The notes: a model not told the origin generated them from the letters alone. Shown: positions 9,401-16,781, counted from the first letter of the stretch. The stretch: 41,087 bases of DNA from Myxococcus sp. CA023 (GCF_010998615.1 NZ_JAAEAH010000083.1:1-41087); one strand, 5' to 3'. A program made the numbers and translations.

Positions 9401-9860
9401 CCTGCTCGCCGTCCCCGAGCGCAAGGCCGGCGAGAAAGCCCATCGCACCCCTCCGCCGCCGCAATGGCGGTGGGCCGACGGTGAGGACTTCGACAAGCTC
9501 GTCGTACAGCCGGTCGCCTATGCGATTCAAGTCAAGGGCGGTCCCCACGCCCTGCTGCTCGCTGGCGAGCACGGCCTGCATCGCTTCATCGAAGGCAGTC
9601 AGATTTCGATGGTGCATGCGTACTTCGAGCCGCGGCCCCTCTCGCTGTTCGACCTCTCCTCCCGGGAGACGTTGCAGAAGCAGCTGCCGAAAAACGAGGT
9701 CCGTCAGGTGCGCCTGTCGAGCAGCGGTTCCGGCCAGGGGACGCTGACTGACCTTCGCACCGGGGTGCAGCAGCGCTTCGGTCTGGAGGGGCCAGACCTG
9801 GAGCCCCTGCTGGAGCCCTGGATGCAGTGGCGCGTCTTCAACACCCGGGACGAGGACTGA
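6453..9860 (+). CDS. Divergent ClpA/ClpB-like double AAA+ ATPase with C-terminal release-factor PCRF-like domain
   Basis: This 1135-residue protein is the first of three adjacent paralogues. Residues 1-170 form an unrecognised domain, followed by an acidic/Pro-rich linker (about 175-230). AAA+ ring 1 has Walker A GPSGVGKT at 279-286, but the Walker B segment reads ALLSLGHAVELL, with no Asp-Glu. AAA+ ring 2 has Walker A GPTGVGKT at 555-562, Walker B VVLLDEVEKAHP, sensor-1 LTSNLG, Arg finger MFNRMDD and sensor-2 YGARPLKRALE. The GYVGYEE pore loop is replaced by GDGETPGY (598-605). From about 900 a helical stretch (VSQVKAAFARIRQRIYSSLF) leads to GATLYLVPGRGAWRQARML and GEHGLHRFIEGSQ near 1036-1048. 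These resemble the PCRF domain of RF1/RF2, without GGQ. The next gene starts 4 nt downstream. Function unknown; ribosome-linked remodelling is inference. Confidence 0.85.
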   Translation: MNFRFQCWLQRHVSGRVTLTPLALRRLAVHADSLEAATEELTLALDDQLSRVHPRRVPEFIAPIGGALETVELPAIPVWGAEETHFAPLTLSAVVAPTLNAFLGLHAPRLNSHHWFQGKTLPAEAQELLGDRLEGMSDSERLALRPDGPESLLEIEVRANPVALSDLTPRELHRDIRPPPRPPDAPADLGDDTQEDDEDEDTEALDLDSWEPRRRTAHRGPGEAPAKPPPTPTLDSVGVAWHRLAQEGQLDAAYEQDALVTLLRTRLAAKDAEPVVLVGPSGVGKTSVLHALAQSLRAPTATEAERARPFYFLDGSRLIAGEGFIGDWQQQVLRAFREATEARALLSLGHAVELLDAGKSAHSDQNVAQLLLPLLAARDVTVVAEATEETWAQVEQRNTSFARLFSVVRVAEPTPDALGRIVSKVAEDDALAAAMQVHPDALDEARFLCRRFLPYGAQVGNTVAFVRRLLASCAQASRTSVTRLEAIRQFASESGIPEHLLRDDQPLASAHVRDFLASRVMGQDAAVERAASVVSVLKAGMSDVRRPLGVLLFVGPTGVGKTELSKALAELLFGAKERMVRLDMGEYAGPDALLRLMGDGETPGYLTSEVRRQPFCVVLLDEVEKAHPAVHDALLGVLGEGRLTDASGRFTDFRNALIILTSNLGADTLRARVGFDASGGAPDMASLRAHYLSEVQRFFRPEMFNRMDDVVVFSPLSAPLLRRLVVRELEAVCRRPGLSLHNALLEVTPAAQDWLALRGFDARYGARPLKRALERELVVPVADWLAAHPRMGPASLTVDAGTTGLELRAESLGGAAEGGGREAIERILEEAATVRAEVQRWSRCAPMHSLRRVLAVFDKVSRHTAYWEERALAEENSRKSSEARALEQSLRECAQQAEAIEDLLFEAHLSRTVDQVESLSREVSQVKAAFARIRQRIYSSLFPPSHGATLYLVPGRGAWRQARMLATAYEGWAQKESLEKRRGLLAVPERKAGEKAHRTPPPPQWRWADGEDFDKLVVQPVAYAIQVKGGPHALLLAGEHGLHRFIEGSQISMVHAYFEPRPLSLFDLSSRETLQKQLPKNEVRQVRLSSSGSGQGTLTDLRTGVQQRFGLEGPDLEPLLEPWMQWRVFNTRDED

Positions 9861-9864
9861 CGAC

Positions 9865-12800
9865 ATGGACCTGAAGCTTCCCTTCGTGGTGGCCCCGCTC
9901 AGCGGCCGGCTCGTCGAGGCCTGGGTGCCCGCCTTCTTTCCGGCGCTGCACAAGGTGGGGCCCAGCCTCTCCATGCTGCGAGACGAACTCGCGCTCGCCG
10001 TCATGGAGCGCTTCGAGCGCGAGTCGCCCTCCCAGGTGGCGCAGTACCAACTTCCACCCCACTTCGCCCTGAAGCGCGTCACCGTCGATGCGGAAGGGAG
10101 GGACCGGGAGAAGAACCGGCGCGTCGTCCTTCAGGGCACCATGTCCGTGCTGCTGGAGAAGTGGCCCCGTGACACCTTCTGGGTCGTCACCCCCACCCGG
10201 CTCCCCGCCGCGCGCTTCGCGCTGAACCAGCCCGCGGACCTGCCCCAGGCGCTCGCGCGACGGCTGGTGGCATGGTGTCTGGAACACAACCTGGACTCCC
10301 TGGACGCGCACTGGGCCCAGGGCCGGGAGCAACTGGAGCTCCTGGAGGTGGATGCCTATGCTCCCTCCGTCCTCCCGCGCACGCCGCCGCGACCGGCTCA
10401 GCCCGCGCGACGCCGCCGGCCGAAGAACCCGGAGAAGGAAGACACCGCGCCCGAAACGCCAGAGCAGCGGGAGCAACGGCGCAACCGGCGGCGCCTCACC
10501 TTGGTGGAGCTCCGGGCCGTGGCGCGCAACCTGAGCCACGGTGCCCGAGACGGCACGCTGGAGCGTTGCTTCGGCCGGGAGGCGCTGGTTCGCGAGCTCG
10601 TGGAGGCGCTCGAAGGCCGCGAAGGCTCCGCGCTGGTGCTGGTGGGTCCACCTGGCGCGGGCAAGACGGCCCTGATTCATGAAGCGGTGAGCCGGCTCAC
10701 GGCCCGGCAGGACGCCGCGGGCGTACGTCGCGACGTGTGGCGCGTGGACGGCAACCAGTTCATCGCCGGCATGATGTACGTGGGCCAGTGGGAGGCCCGC
10801 GCGCGGGGCGTGGTGAAGGAGCTGATGGAGGTCGGCGACCTGCTCTACGTGGACGACCTGGCCTCGCTCGTCTACGCGGGCCGCACGCGCAATGAGCGCA
10901 CCAACGTCGCGCAGTTCCTGGAGCCCCACATGGCCCGGGGCGAGCTCACCGTGCTCGCCGAGTCCACGCCCGAGCGCTTCGAGCGCGTGCGGGAAGAAGC
11001 CCCAACCCTCGCCTCGCTCTTCCGGGTCATCCACGTCCCCGCGATGGATGCGCGTGCCACGCTGCCCGCGCTCCTCGGCACCGTGCGCGAACTGGAGGCG
11101 GAAGGCACGGACAGCGCGGTCCGGCTCTCGCCGCTGGCGCTGGAGACCCTGCTCTCCTTGCAGGAGCGCTTCGTGTCGCACGAGGCGTTCCCGGGCAAGG
11201 CCGTCCGTCTGCTCCGCCGGGTCATGGCCCGACAGGGCACCAGCACCTCGGGCACCCGGCGCTTTTCGTCGGGGGACGTCATCGACGCGATGCGGGAGCA
11301 GACGGGCCTACCGGACTTCATCCTGGGTAGCGCCGAGCCGAAGAAGCGCGAAGCGCTGACGTGGGAGATGCAGCGGCAGGTGGCGGGCCAGCCCGAAGCC
11401 GTGGAAGCCGTGGTGGACGCCATCCTCACGTTGCAGTCCGCGCTCCAGCCGTCCGACAAGCCTCTGGCCACCTACCTCTTCGTGGGCCCCACGGGCGTGG
11501 GCAAGACGGAGACGGCGAAGGCGCTCGCGCGGACGCTCTTCGGCGGAGAGCAGCGGCTCATCCGTTTCGACATGTCGGAGTTCGTCACGTCCTCCAGCAT
11601 CACCCGGCTGCTCGGGCGGCCCGGCGCGCCCGACGGTGAGCTGACCACCGCGCTGCGCACCCAGCCCTTCTGCGTGGTGCTGTTCGACGAGGTGGAGAAG
11701 GCCCATCCCCGCGTGTTCGACGCCCTCCTCCAGTTCCTTGGTGAGGGACGGCTGACGGACGGAGCGGGACGCACGGTGGATGCCCGGCAGTCCGTCGTCG
11801 TGCTCACGAGCAACCTCGGCGTGCGCGAGGCCGTCACTCACACCGGCTTCCACCGCGCCGCGGACAGCGCGGAGGCGCACTACCTCTCCGCCGTGCGTGC
11901 CTGGTTCCGCCCGGAGTTCTTCAACCGGCTGGACCGGGTGGTGCCCTTCCGTCCGCTCACGCCCGCCGCGCTGCGCGTGGTGGTGGACCTCGCGCTCGAA
12001 GCCCTGCTGTCGCGCCATGGCATCCGGCAGGGCAACGTGCTGGTGGAGGTCGAGCCGCGCCTGCTGGACCTGCTGGTGGAGGAGGCCTACGACCCGCGCT
12101 ACGGAGCCCGCCCCCTCAAGCGCGCATTGGAGAAGCGCCTCACGTTGCCCCTGGCCCACCACCTGGTGCGGCGGAGCGCGGACGACCTGGCGCGCGTGGA
12201 GCTGCTACGGGACGGCAACGACATGCGCGTGTCGGTGGAGGTGCTGGTCAACGCGCCTGCGTGGGCACCCGAGCGGCCCGCCTCTGCATGGAGCCTGGCG
12301 GAGGTTTCCCGCCTGCTCGAGGAGACCGGCTCGCGGCTGGAGGCGTTGATGACGAAGGAGGTGCCCGAGGCGGGAGAACTGGCGGAGCGACTGCACCGAC
12401 TGGCACTCGAGGCCACGGACATCCGCGACTACGAGCTGGTCCCGCGCGACTTCCAGGACGCGCAGTCGCCAGAGTCCGCCGTGAAGCAGATGCTGACTTC
12501 GCGCTCGAGTCATGTGGGCCACCTGGGCCTGCGGCAGCGCCCTGCGTATGAGGAGCGCCCGCTGCACGTCTCGAACGAAGAACAGCTCCGCCGCGCACAG
12601 CCCCGGGTGTTGGCCCTTCGCGACGAGACCGCCTGGGTCGAACATCAGCTCACGCACCTGGCACGGGGGACGGACGTCGTGACGGTGTTGGTGGAGGGGC
12701 TCGGCGACGCGACGCCATCCGCGGTGTGGACCGTGGCCCACTCCCTCCCCAGCGCGCTCGGGGAGTCGACGATGTACCTGGAAGCCGTCCACGCCGACGG

Positions 12801-13248
12801 GCGCACCGAGTGGTTCCGGTCCGGAGACGAGCGGTCCGAGGACCTGGTGCTTCGGCGTGTCGCCGTGCGGATGTCGGCCATCGGCCTGCGTGAGGTGCTG
12901 GCGCCCCTTCGAGGCTATGCGCTGGTGGACCTCGTCCATGGCGATGGGCCGCGCCAGGTCCTGGTCCGCCTGGAGCACCTGTCCGAAGACGTGGGGAGTC
13001 TCGAGGACGTGCCGCGCGTGATGGCGGCATGGGATGAGGCAGTCGTCCGCGAACGCGAAGCCCGTAGGAGCGGCGTCGCGTCAGTGGGCGCGGCCAGCCA
13101 CGTCATCCTGCGTGGCCGCGAGGGTGTCACGACTGGACGGCCCCACGACTCGACCGAACTCACGCACGTCGCGAACGGACGCCGCCCCAGGGAGGCGCTC
13201 GCATGGGCCGCGAGGGTGCTCCGGGAACCCAGCCAGGGACACGACTGA
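9865..13248 (+). CDS. Divergent ClpA/ClpB-like double AAA+ ATPase, second of three paralogues, with long C-terminal extension
   Basis: This 1127-residue protein starts 4 nt after the previous gene, with GAGGA upstream of the ATG. Residues 1-175 are an unrecognised domain and 175-215 a basic, Pro-rich linker. Ring 1 has Walker A GPPGAGKT (261-268) and a Walker B-like LLYVDDLASL; the usual Arg-finger pair (ERRF in ClpB) is replaced by LASLF. The loop NQFIAGMMYVGQWEAR keeps the aromatic of a ring-1 pore loop. Ring 2 has Walker A GPTGVGKT (541-548), VVLFDEVEKAHP, LTSNLG, FFNRLDR and YGARPLKRALE, but GRPGAPDGEL (from 584) stands where GYVGYEE should be. About 320 residues follow. Their end (RGYALVDLVHGDGPRQVLVRLE) may be a diverged copy of the first protein's PCRF-like module; this is tentative. 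It probably acts with both neighbours. Confidence 0.84.
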   Translation: MDLKLPFVVAPLSGRLVEAWVPAFFPALHKVGPSLSMLRDELALAVMERFERESPSQVAQYQLPPHFALKRVTVDAEGRDREKNRRVVLQGTMSVLLEKWPRDTFWVVTPTRLPAARFALNQPADLPQALARRLVAWCLEHNLDSLDAHWAQGREQLELLEVDAYAPSVLPRTPPRPAQPARRRRPKNPEKEDTAPETPEQREQRRNRRRLTLVELRAVARNLSHGARDGTLERCFGREALVRELVEALEGREGSALVLVGPPGAGKTALIHEAVSRLTARQDAAGVRRDVWRVDGNQFIAGMMYVGQWEARARGVVKELMEVGDLLYVDDLASLVYAGRTRNERTNVAQFLEPHMARGELTVLAESTPERFERVREEAPTLASLFRVIHVPAMDARATLPALLGTVRELEAEGTDSAVRLSPLALETLLSLQERFVSHEAFPGKAVRLLRRVMARQGTSTSGTRRFSSGDVIDAMREQTGLPDFILGSAEPKKREALTWEMQRQVAGQPEAVEAVVDAILTLQSALQPSDKPLATYLFVGPTGVGKTETAKALARTLFGGEQRLIRFDMSEFVTSSSITRLLGRPGAPDGELTTALRTQPFCVVLFDEVEKAHPRVFDALLQFLGEGRLTDGAGRTVDARQSVVVLTSNLGVREAVTHTGFHRAADSAEAHYLSAVRAWFRPEFFNRLDRVVPFRPLTPAALRVVVDLALEALLSRHGIRQGNVLVEVEPRLLDLLVEEAYDPRYGARPLKRALEKRLTLPLAHHLVRRSADDLARVELLRDGNDMRVSVEVLVNAPAWAPERPASAWSLAEVSRLLEETGSRLEALMTKEVPEAGELAERLHRLALEATDIRDYELVPRDFQDAQSPESAVKQMLTSRSSHVGHLGLRQRPAYEERPLHVSNEEQLRRAQPRVLALRDETAWVEHQLTHLARGTDVVTVLVEGLGDATPSAVWTVAHSLPSALGESTMYLEAVHADGRTEWFRSGDERSEDLVLRRVAVRMSAIGLREVLAPLRGYALVDLVHGDGPRQVLVRLEHLSEDVGSLEDVPRVMAAWDEAVVREREARRSGVASVGAASHVILRGREGVTTGRPHDSTELTHVANGRRPREALAWAARVLREPSQGHD

Positions 13249-13249
13249 C

Positions 13250-15544
13250 ATGGAAAAGAACGTCCACCTCTTCGTGCGCACCTATCCCGGGCTGGGCGTG
13301 GCGGCGCACGTCCTCACCCACCCGCACCTGGCGGCCTTCGCGCCGACGCTGCACGCCGCGAGGCTCGACATCGCGGCGGTGGTGGGGCGGCTCCTCAAGC
13401 GAGGAGAGCTCTGGGACGAGGAGACCCACTGGAGCGATTTGCGCCAGCGGAAGACGACGCTGACGGTGCGCGCGCTCGAACACGGGAAGATGCTGTCCGT
13501 CCCCCTGCGCCTCACCGTGCTCACGCACGGGGTGAAGGCCCGCACCGCACGCAAGGGAGCACCGGCGCGCCAAACCCTACGAGTGTGGGTGCCCCGCGTG
13601 GACGTCAAGGGCACGCTGCACGATGCGGCGGACCTGGAGCCCTTCGTCGAGGAGATGGTCCGTCATGAGCTCTATCTCGCGTCGCTCGACCGGCTGCACT
13701 CGCTGGCCTACGTGGGCGAGGAACAAGTAGAGACGCTGTCGGTGCCGGTCCGCTTCCGGGACACGCCGCGTGCCCGCGCTCTCGATGCCGCGAAGCCGCA
13801 GCGGCGCCAGGCGCCACCACCGGGGCTCGCGGAAGCCAGCCGGTGTCTCAATGAGGAAGCACGCGCGGGTTTGCTGGAACGCGCCTGGGAACGGGACCTG
13901 GAGGTGTCCCGGCTCGCGGAGGCCGTCACCTCGCGCACCCGAGCCAGCGTCCTCCTGGTGGGCCCGTCGTCCGTGGGCAAGACGGCCCTGGTTCATGAAC
14001 TCGTGCAACGCGCGGAGGCGGCCACCACGGGTTCGCCGCTTCACGGGTTGGAGGTCTTCAGCTCCTCCGGAGGCCGCATCATGGCGGGCATGCGCTACCT
14101 GGGGCAGTGGCAGGAGCGCGTGAAGCACATGGTGGAGGCCCTGCGTGTTCGCCGGGCCGTTCTGCACCTCGACAGCCTGTCGGAGCTGCTGTCCCTGGGT
14201 AGCGGCGACACGGGGCTGGATGTGGCGCGTCAGTTGCTACCCGCATTGGAAAGTGGCGAGGTCTCACTCGTCCTGGAGGCAACACCGGAGGACGTGGCCC
14301 GCGCGGAGCGGACCCACGCCGCGTTCCTGCAATCGCTCCGGCACATCGCCGTGGCGCCCCTTTCGGCCCAGGCCGCACGCACCGCGATTCAGCAGGCCGC
14401 GCATCGGGTGGGCCGGGCTCGCAAGGTGCGCTTCACGCCCGACGCGTTGGACCGCGCTGGCGAACTCACGGAACGCTTCGGCTCGGGCCCTTCGCCCGGA
14501 GGTGCGGTGTCCCTGCTGCGCGCCGCCAGCACGGAGCACGGCGCGGCCGGAGAAGTGAACGCCGCTTCGGTGACGCGCGCCTTCTGCACCCGGACCGGGT
14601 ACCCGCTCGAGCTGGTGGACTCCGCCATCCGGTTGGACCCGGATGCCCTGCTCCGCCGCTTCCGCGAGCGCGTGGTGGGCCAGGACGAGGCCACCCTCCT
14701 CCTGCGCAACCTGGTCGTCACGCTGAAGACGGGCCTGGCGGACCCCTCGCGTCCGCTGGGCGCCTTCCTGCTGCTGGGTCCCACTGGCGTGGGCAAGACG
14801 GAGTCGGCGCTCGCGCTGGCGGAGTACCTGTTTGGCGACGTGGCCCGGCTGGCGCGCTTCGACATGGCGGAGTACGCCGCGCCTGGCAGCGCCACCCGGC
14901 TGGTGGGAGAAGCGGGAGGCCAACAAGGCAGCCTGGCGCGGCGCGTCCGCGAGCAGCCCTTCGGCGTGGTGCTGCTGGACGAAATCGAAAAAGCGGACGC
15001 GGGCGTCCATGACCTGCTGTTGCAGGTGCTCGGCGAAGGCCGGCTCACGGATGCCACCGGCCGCACCGTCAGCTTCCGCAACACCGTGGTGCTGCTCACC
15101 AGCAACCTGGGCGCGGACAGCGCGGGGCGCTCGCTGGGATTCGGGGAGCGCGGCGCCCTGGAGCGGGCGGCGCACTACCTGGGGGCCGCGGCGGCCTTCT
15201 TCCGGCCGGAGCTGCTGAACCGGTTGGACCGGGTGGTGCCCTACCGCGCGCTCACAGAGGACGTCATTGAATCACTCGCCCGGCGCGCGTTGGAGGCGGC
15301 CCTCTCTCGCGAGGGGCTCAGTCGCCGGGGCGTGAAGGTGACCTTCGGCGAGGACGTAGTGAAGCACCTGGCGCGCACCGGCTTCGACGCACGCTATGGG
15401 GCCAGGCCTCTCAAGCGCGCTGTGGAGCAACAGGTGGTCGCGCCCCTGGCGCGGTGGTTGGCGGCTCAGGCCACCAGCGCTCCGCCCCAGGTGGTGCTCC
15501 GCGTGGGAGCTGAGGGGCGGATTGCGTTGAGCGGCCTCGAATGA
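13250..15544 (+). CDS. Divergent ClpA/ClpB-like double AAA+ ATPase, third of three paralogues
   Basis: This 764-residue protein begins one base after the previous stop; the ATG at 13250 has AGGGA upstream. An in-frame upstream ATG at 13034 lies inside the preceding gene and is rejected. Residues 1-185 are the unrecognised N-terminal domain. Ring 1 has Walker A GPSSVGKT (238-245) and a weak Walker B (VLHLDSLSEL, Asp but Ser for Glu), with no clear Arg finger. GGRIMAGMRYLGQWQER keeps a ring-1 aromatic. Ring 2 has Walker A GPTGVGKT (510-517), VVLLDEIEKAD, LTSNLG, LLNRLDR and YGARPLKRAVE. As in its siblings the ring-2 pore loop is missing (GEAGGQQGSL, from 553). Unlike them it ends shortly after ring 2, so it lacks the C-terminal module. 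It is the last gene of the operon and convergent with sodB. Confidence 0.85.
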   Translation: MEKNVHLFVRTYPGLGVAAHVLTHPHLAAFAPTLHAARLDIAAVVGRLLKRGELWDEETHWSDLRQRKTTLTVRALEHGKMLSVPLRLTVLTHGVKARTARKGAPARQTLRVWVPRVDVKGTLHDAADLEPFVEEMVRHELYLASLDRLHSLAYVGEEQVETLSVPVRFRDTPRARALDAAKPQRRQAPPPGLAEASRCLNEEARAGLLERAWERDLEVSRLAEAVTSRTRASVLLVGPSSVGKTALVHELVQRAEAATTGSPLHGLEVFSSSGGRIMAGMRYLGQWQERVKHMVEALRVRRAVLHLDSLSELLSLGSGDTGLDVARQLLPALESGEVSLVLEATPEDVARAERTHAAFLQSLRHIAVAPLSAQAARTAIQQAAHRVGRARKVRFTPDALDRAGELTERFGSGPSPGGAVSLLRAASTEHGAAGEVNAASVTRAFCTRTGYPLELVDSAIRLDPDALLRRFRERVVGQDEATLLLRNLVVTLKTGLADPSRPLGAFLLLGPTGVGKTESALALAEYLFGDVARLARFDMAEYAAPGSATRLVGEAGGQQGSLARRVREQPFGVVLLDEIEKADAGVHDLLLQVLGEGRLTDATGRTVSFRNTVVLLTSNLGADSAGRSLGFGERGALERAAHYLGAAAAFFRPELLNRLDRVVPYRALTEDVIESLARRALEAALSREGLSRRGVKVTFGEDVVKHLARTGFDARYGARPLKRAVEQQVVAPLARWLAAQATSAPPQVVLRVGAEGRIALSGLE

Positions 15545-15599
15545 CCTCCGAGGCCGCCCAGGCCAGCGCTGGACGCCGTGCGGGGGCGTGCGGTGCGAC

Positions 15600-16181
15600 C
15601 TAGCCCTTGAAGTTCTGGGCCACGAAGTCCCAGTTCACCAGGTGCGTCAGGAACGTCTCGATGAACTTCGGACGCGCGTTCCGGTAGTCGATGTAATACG
15701 CGTGCTCCCACACGTCGATGGTCAGCAGGGCCTTCTGGCCGTGCTTCATCGGCAGGTCCGCGTTGCCCGTCTTGGTGACCTTGAGCTTGCCGCCCTCCAG
15801 CACCAGCCAGGCCCAGCCCGAGCCGAACTGCGTGGCCGCGGCGGTGGAGAACTCCTCCTTGAACTTGTCGAAGGAGCCGAAGTCACGGTCAATGGCCGCC
15901 GCGAGCTCACCGGTCGGCTTGCCGCCGCCAGCGGGCTTCATGCACTGCCAGAAGAAGGTGTGATTCCACACCTGCGCGGCGTTGTTGAACACGCCACCGT
16001 CGCTGCTGAGGATGACCTCCTCCAACGACTTGTTCGCCTCCGGCTTGCCGTCCAGGAGCTTGTTCAGGTTGTTGACGTAGGCGGCGTGGTGCTTGTCGTG
16101 GTGGAACTCGAGCGTCTCCGCGCTCATGTGCGGCGCGAGGGCGTCCTTCTTGTAAGGCAGATCAGGCAACGTGAACGGCAT
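15600..16181 (-). CDS. sodB: Superoxide dismutase, Fe type
   Basis: This enzyme dismutates superoxide to oxygen and hydrogen peroxide, probably in the cytoplasm since no signal peptide is present. The 193-residue product has the Fe/Mn-SOD fold signatures: LEFHHDKHHAAYVNNLN (first metal His), NNAAQVWNHTFFW (second His, with the Gln usually seen in Fe enzymes), and DVWEHAYYIDYRNARPKF (Asp and His ligands). Length matches SodB. The ATG at 16181 is supported by AAAGGAAA just upstream and by the usual MPFTLPDLPY start. It lies 25 nt downstream of the flavin reductase gene on the same strand, so the two are probably cotranscribed. Iron rather than manganese use is inferred from the motif; cambialistic activity cannot be excluded. 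Confidence 0.95.
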   Translation of the reverse strand: MPFTLPDLPYKKDALAPHMSAETLEFHHDKHHAAYVNNLNKLLDGKPEANKSLEEVILSSDGGVFNNAAQVWNHTFFWQCMKPAGGGKPTGELAAAIDRDFGSFDKFKEEFSTAAATQFGSGWAWLVLEGGKLKVTKTGNADLPMKHGQKALLTIDVWEHAYYIDYRNARPKFIETFLTHLVNWDFVAQNFKG

Positions 16182-16206
16182 GGTCGTTTCCTTTCGGTGT
16201 GAGAGG

Positions 16207-16707
16207 TCAGGCGCCATCGCTATCAGACGGCGGCAGAGAGGTCACGGTTCGATAGCCCCGCGCCCAATAAAGAAGGGGCTCCTGCGGACGTCCCTCATGA
16301 ACACGTGTGACGCGGCCGACAATCAGCGTGTGGTCACCGTGACGGTGCAGGCCATGGACCTGGCATGACAGCCCCACCAGGCTGTCCCGCACGAAGGCGT
16401 CCGCGTCGAAGAGCTGCGCATCCAACTCACCCTTCGCGCACCGCACGGAGATGGAACGTTGTGCTGCGGACAGGATGCTGAGCGAGAAGACACCGGAGGC
16501 TTCCACCCGCTTCAAGGTGCGGGACGCATCCGACAACGCCACCACCACCAGCGGCGGCTCCAGCGACAGGGAGCTGAAGGAGCTCACCGTCGTCGCCCGC
16601 AGGCCTTCGGTGTCCCGTATCGCCACCACGGCCACGCCGCTGGCCCACCGGGCCATGGCATCCCGGAAGCCTCGCGTGTCCACACCTTCTGGCGTGCTCT
16701 GCGTCAT
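16207..16707 (-). CDS. Flavin reductase-like FMN-binding split-barrel protein
   Basis: This 166-residue protein belongs to the flavin reductase (HpaC/Fre-2-like) family, which reduces FMN or FAD with NAD(P)H for partner monooxygenases. Family features are FRDAMARWASGVAVVA near residue 15, LRATTVSSFSSLSLEPPLVVVAL (FMN phosphate site and conserved Ser/Pro), the segment VFSLSILSAAQ, and HTLIVGRVTRVHEG near the C-terminus. The start at 16707 has a G-rich stretch (AGGGGGC) upstream; the reading frame stays open further upstream but would run through the palindromic operator. It is followed by sodB after 25 nt. Because reduced flavin autoxidises to superoxide, the pairing with SOD makes sense, though the partner enzyme is not visible here. 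Confidence 0.85.
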   Translation of the reverse strand: MTQSTPEGVDTRGFRDAMARWASGVAVVAIRDTEGLRATTVSSFSSLSLEPPLVVVALSDASRTLKRVEASGVFSLSILSAAQRSISVRCAKGELDAQLFDADAFVRDSLVGLSCQVHGLHRHGDHTLIVGRVTRVHEGRPQEPLLYWARGYRTVTSLPPSDSDGA

Positions 16708-16749
16708 GCCCCCTGGATACAGGCCCTCCGCCCACCTGTCATCACACCT

Positions 16750-16781
16750 GCCAATAGATTGGCGGGTTGTTGTTCCAATGG
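16750..16781 (-). promoter_or_regulatory. Palindromic operator candidate upstream of the flavin reductase-sodB operon
   Basis: GCCAATAGATTGGC at 16750-16763 is a perfect 14-bp inverted repeat, and a second CCAATGG copy lies at 16775-16781. Both sit 45-75 nt upstream of the flavin reductase start, in a 207-base divergent intergenic region. That region also holds an AT-rich block at about 16796-16835, including a minus-strand TTGACA at 16795-16800. The layout suits a dimeric repressor or activator controlling the operon. No regulator gene is adjacent. Confidence 0.45.

Noticed and set aside
6453..15544. Idea that the AAA+ trio is a T6SS ClpV or an extracellular contractile injection system ATPase set
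   Set aside because: No sheath, tube, baseplate or VgrG-like genes are in the window, ClpV is a single gene, and the ring-2 pore loop is missing.
15545..15599. Terminator between the third AAA+ gene and sodB
   Set aside because: Only a 10-bp palindrome (CCAGCGCTGG) and short repeats are present, with no convincing stem plus T-run.
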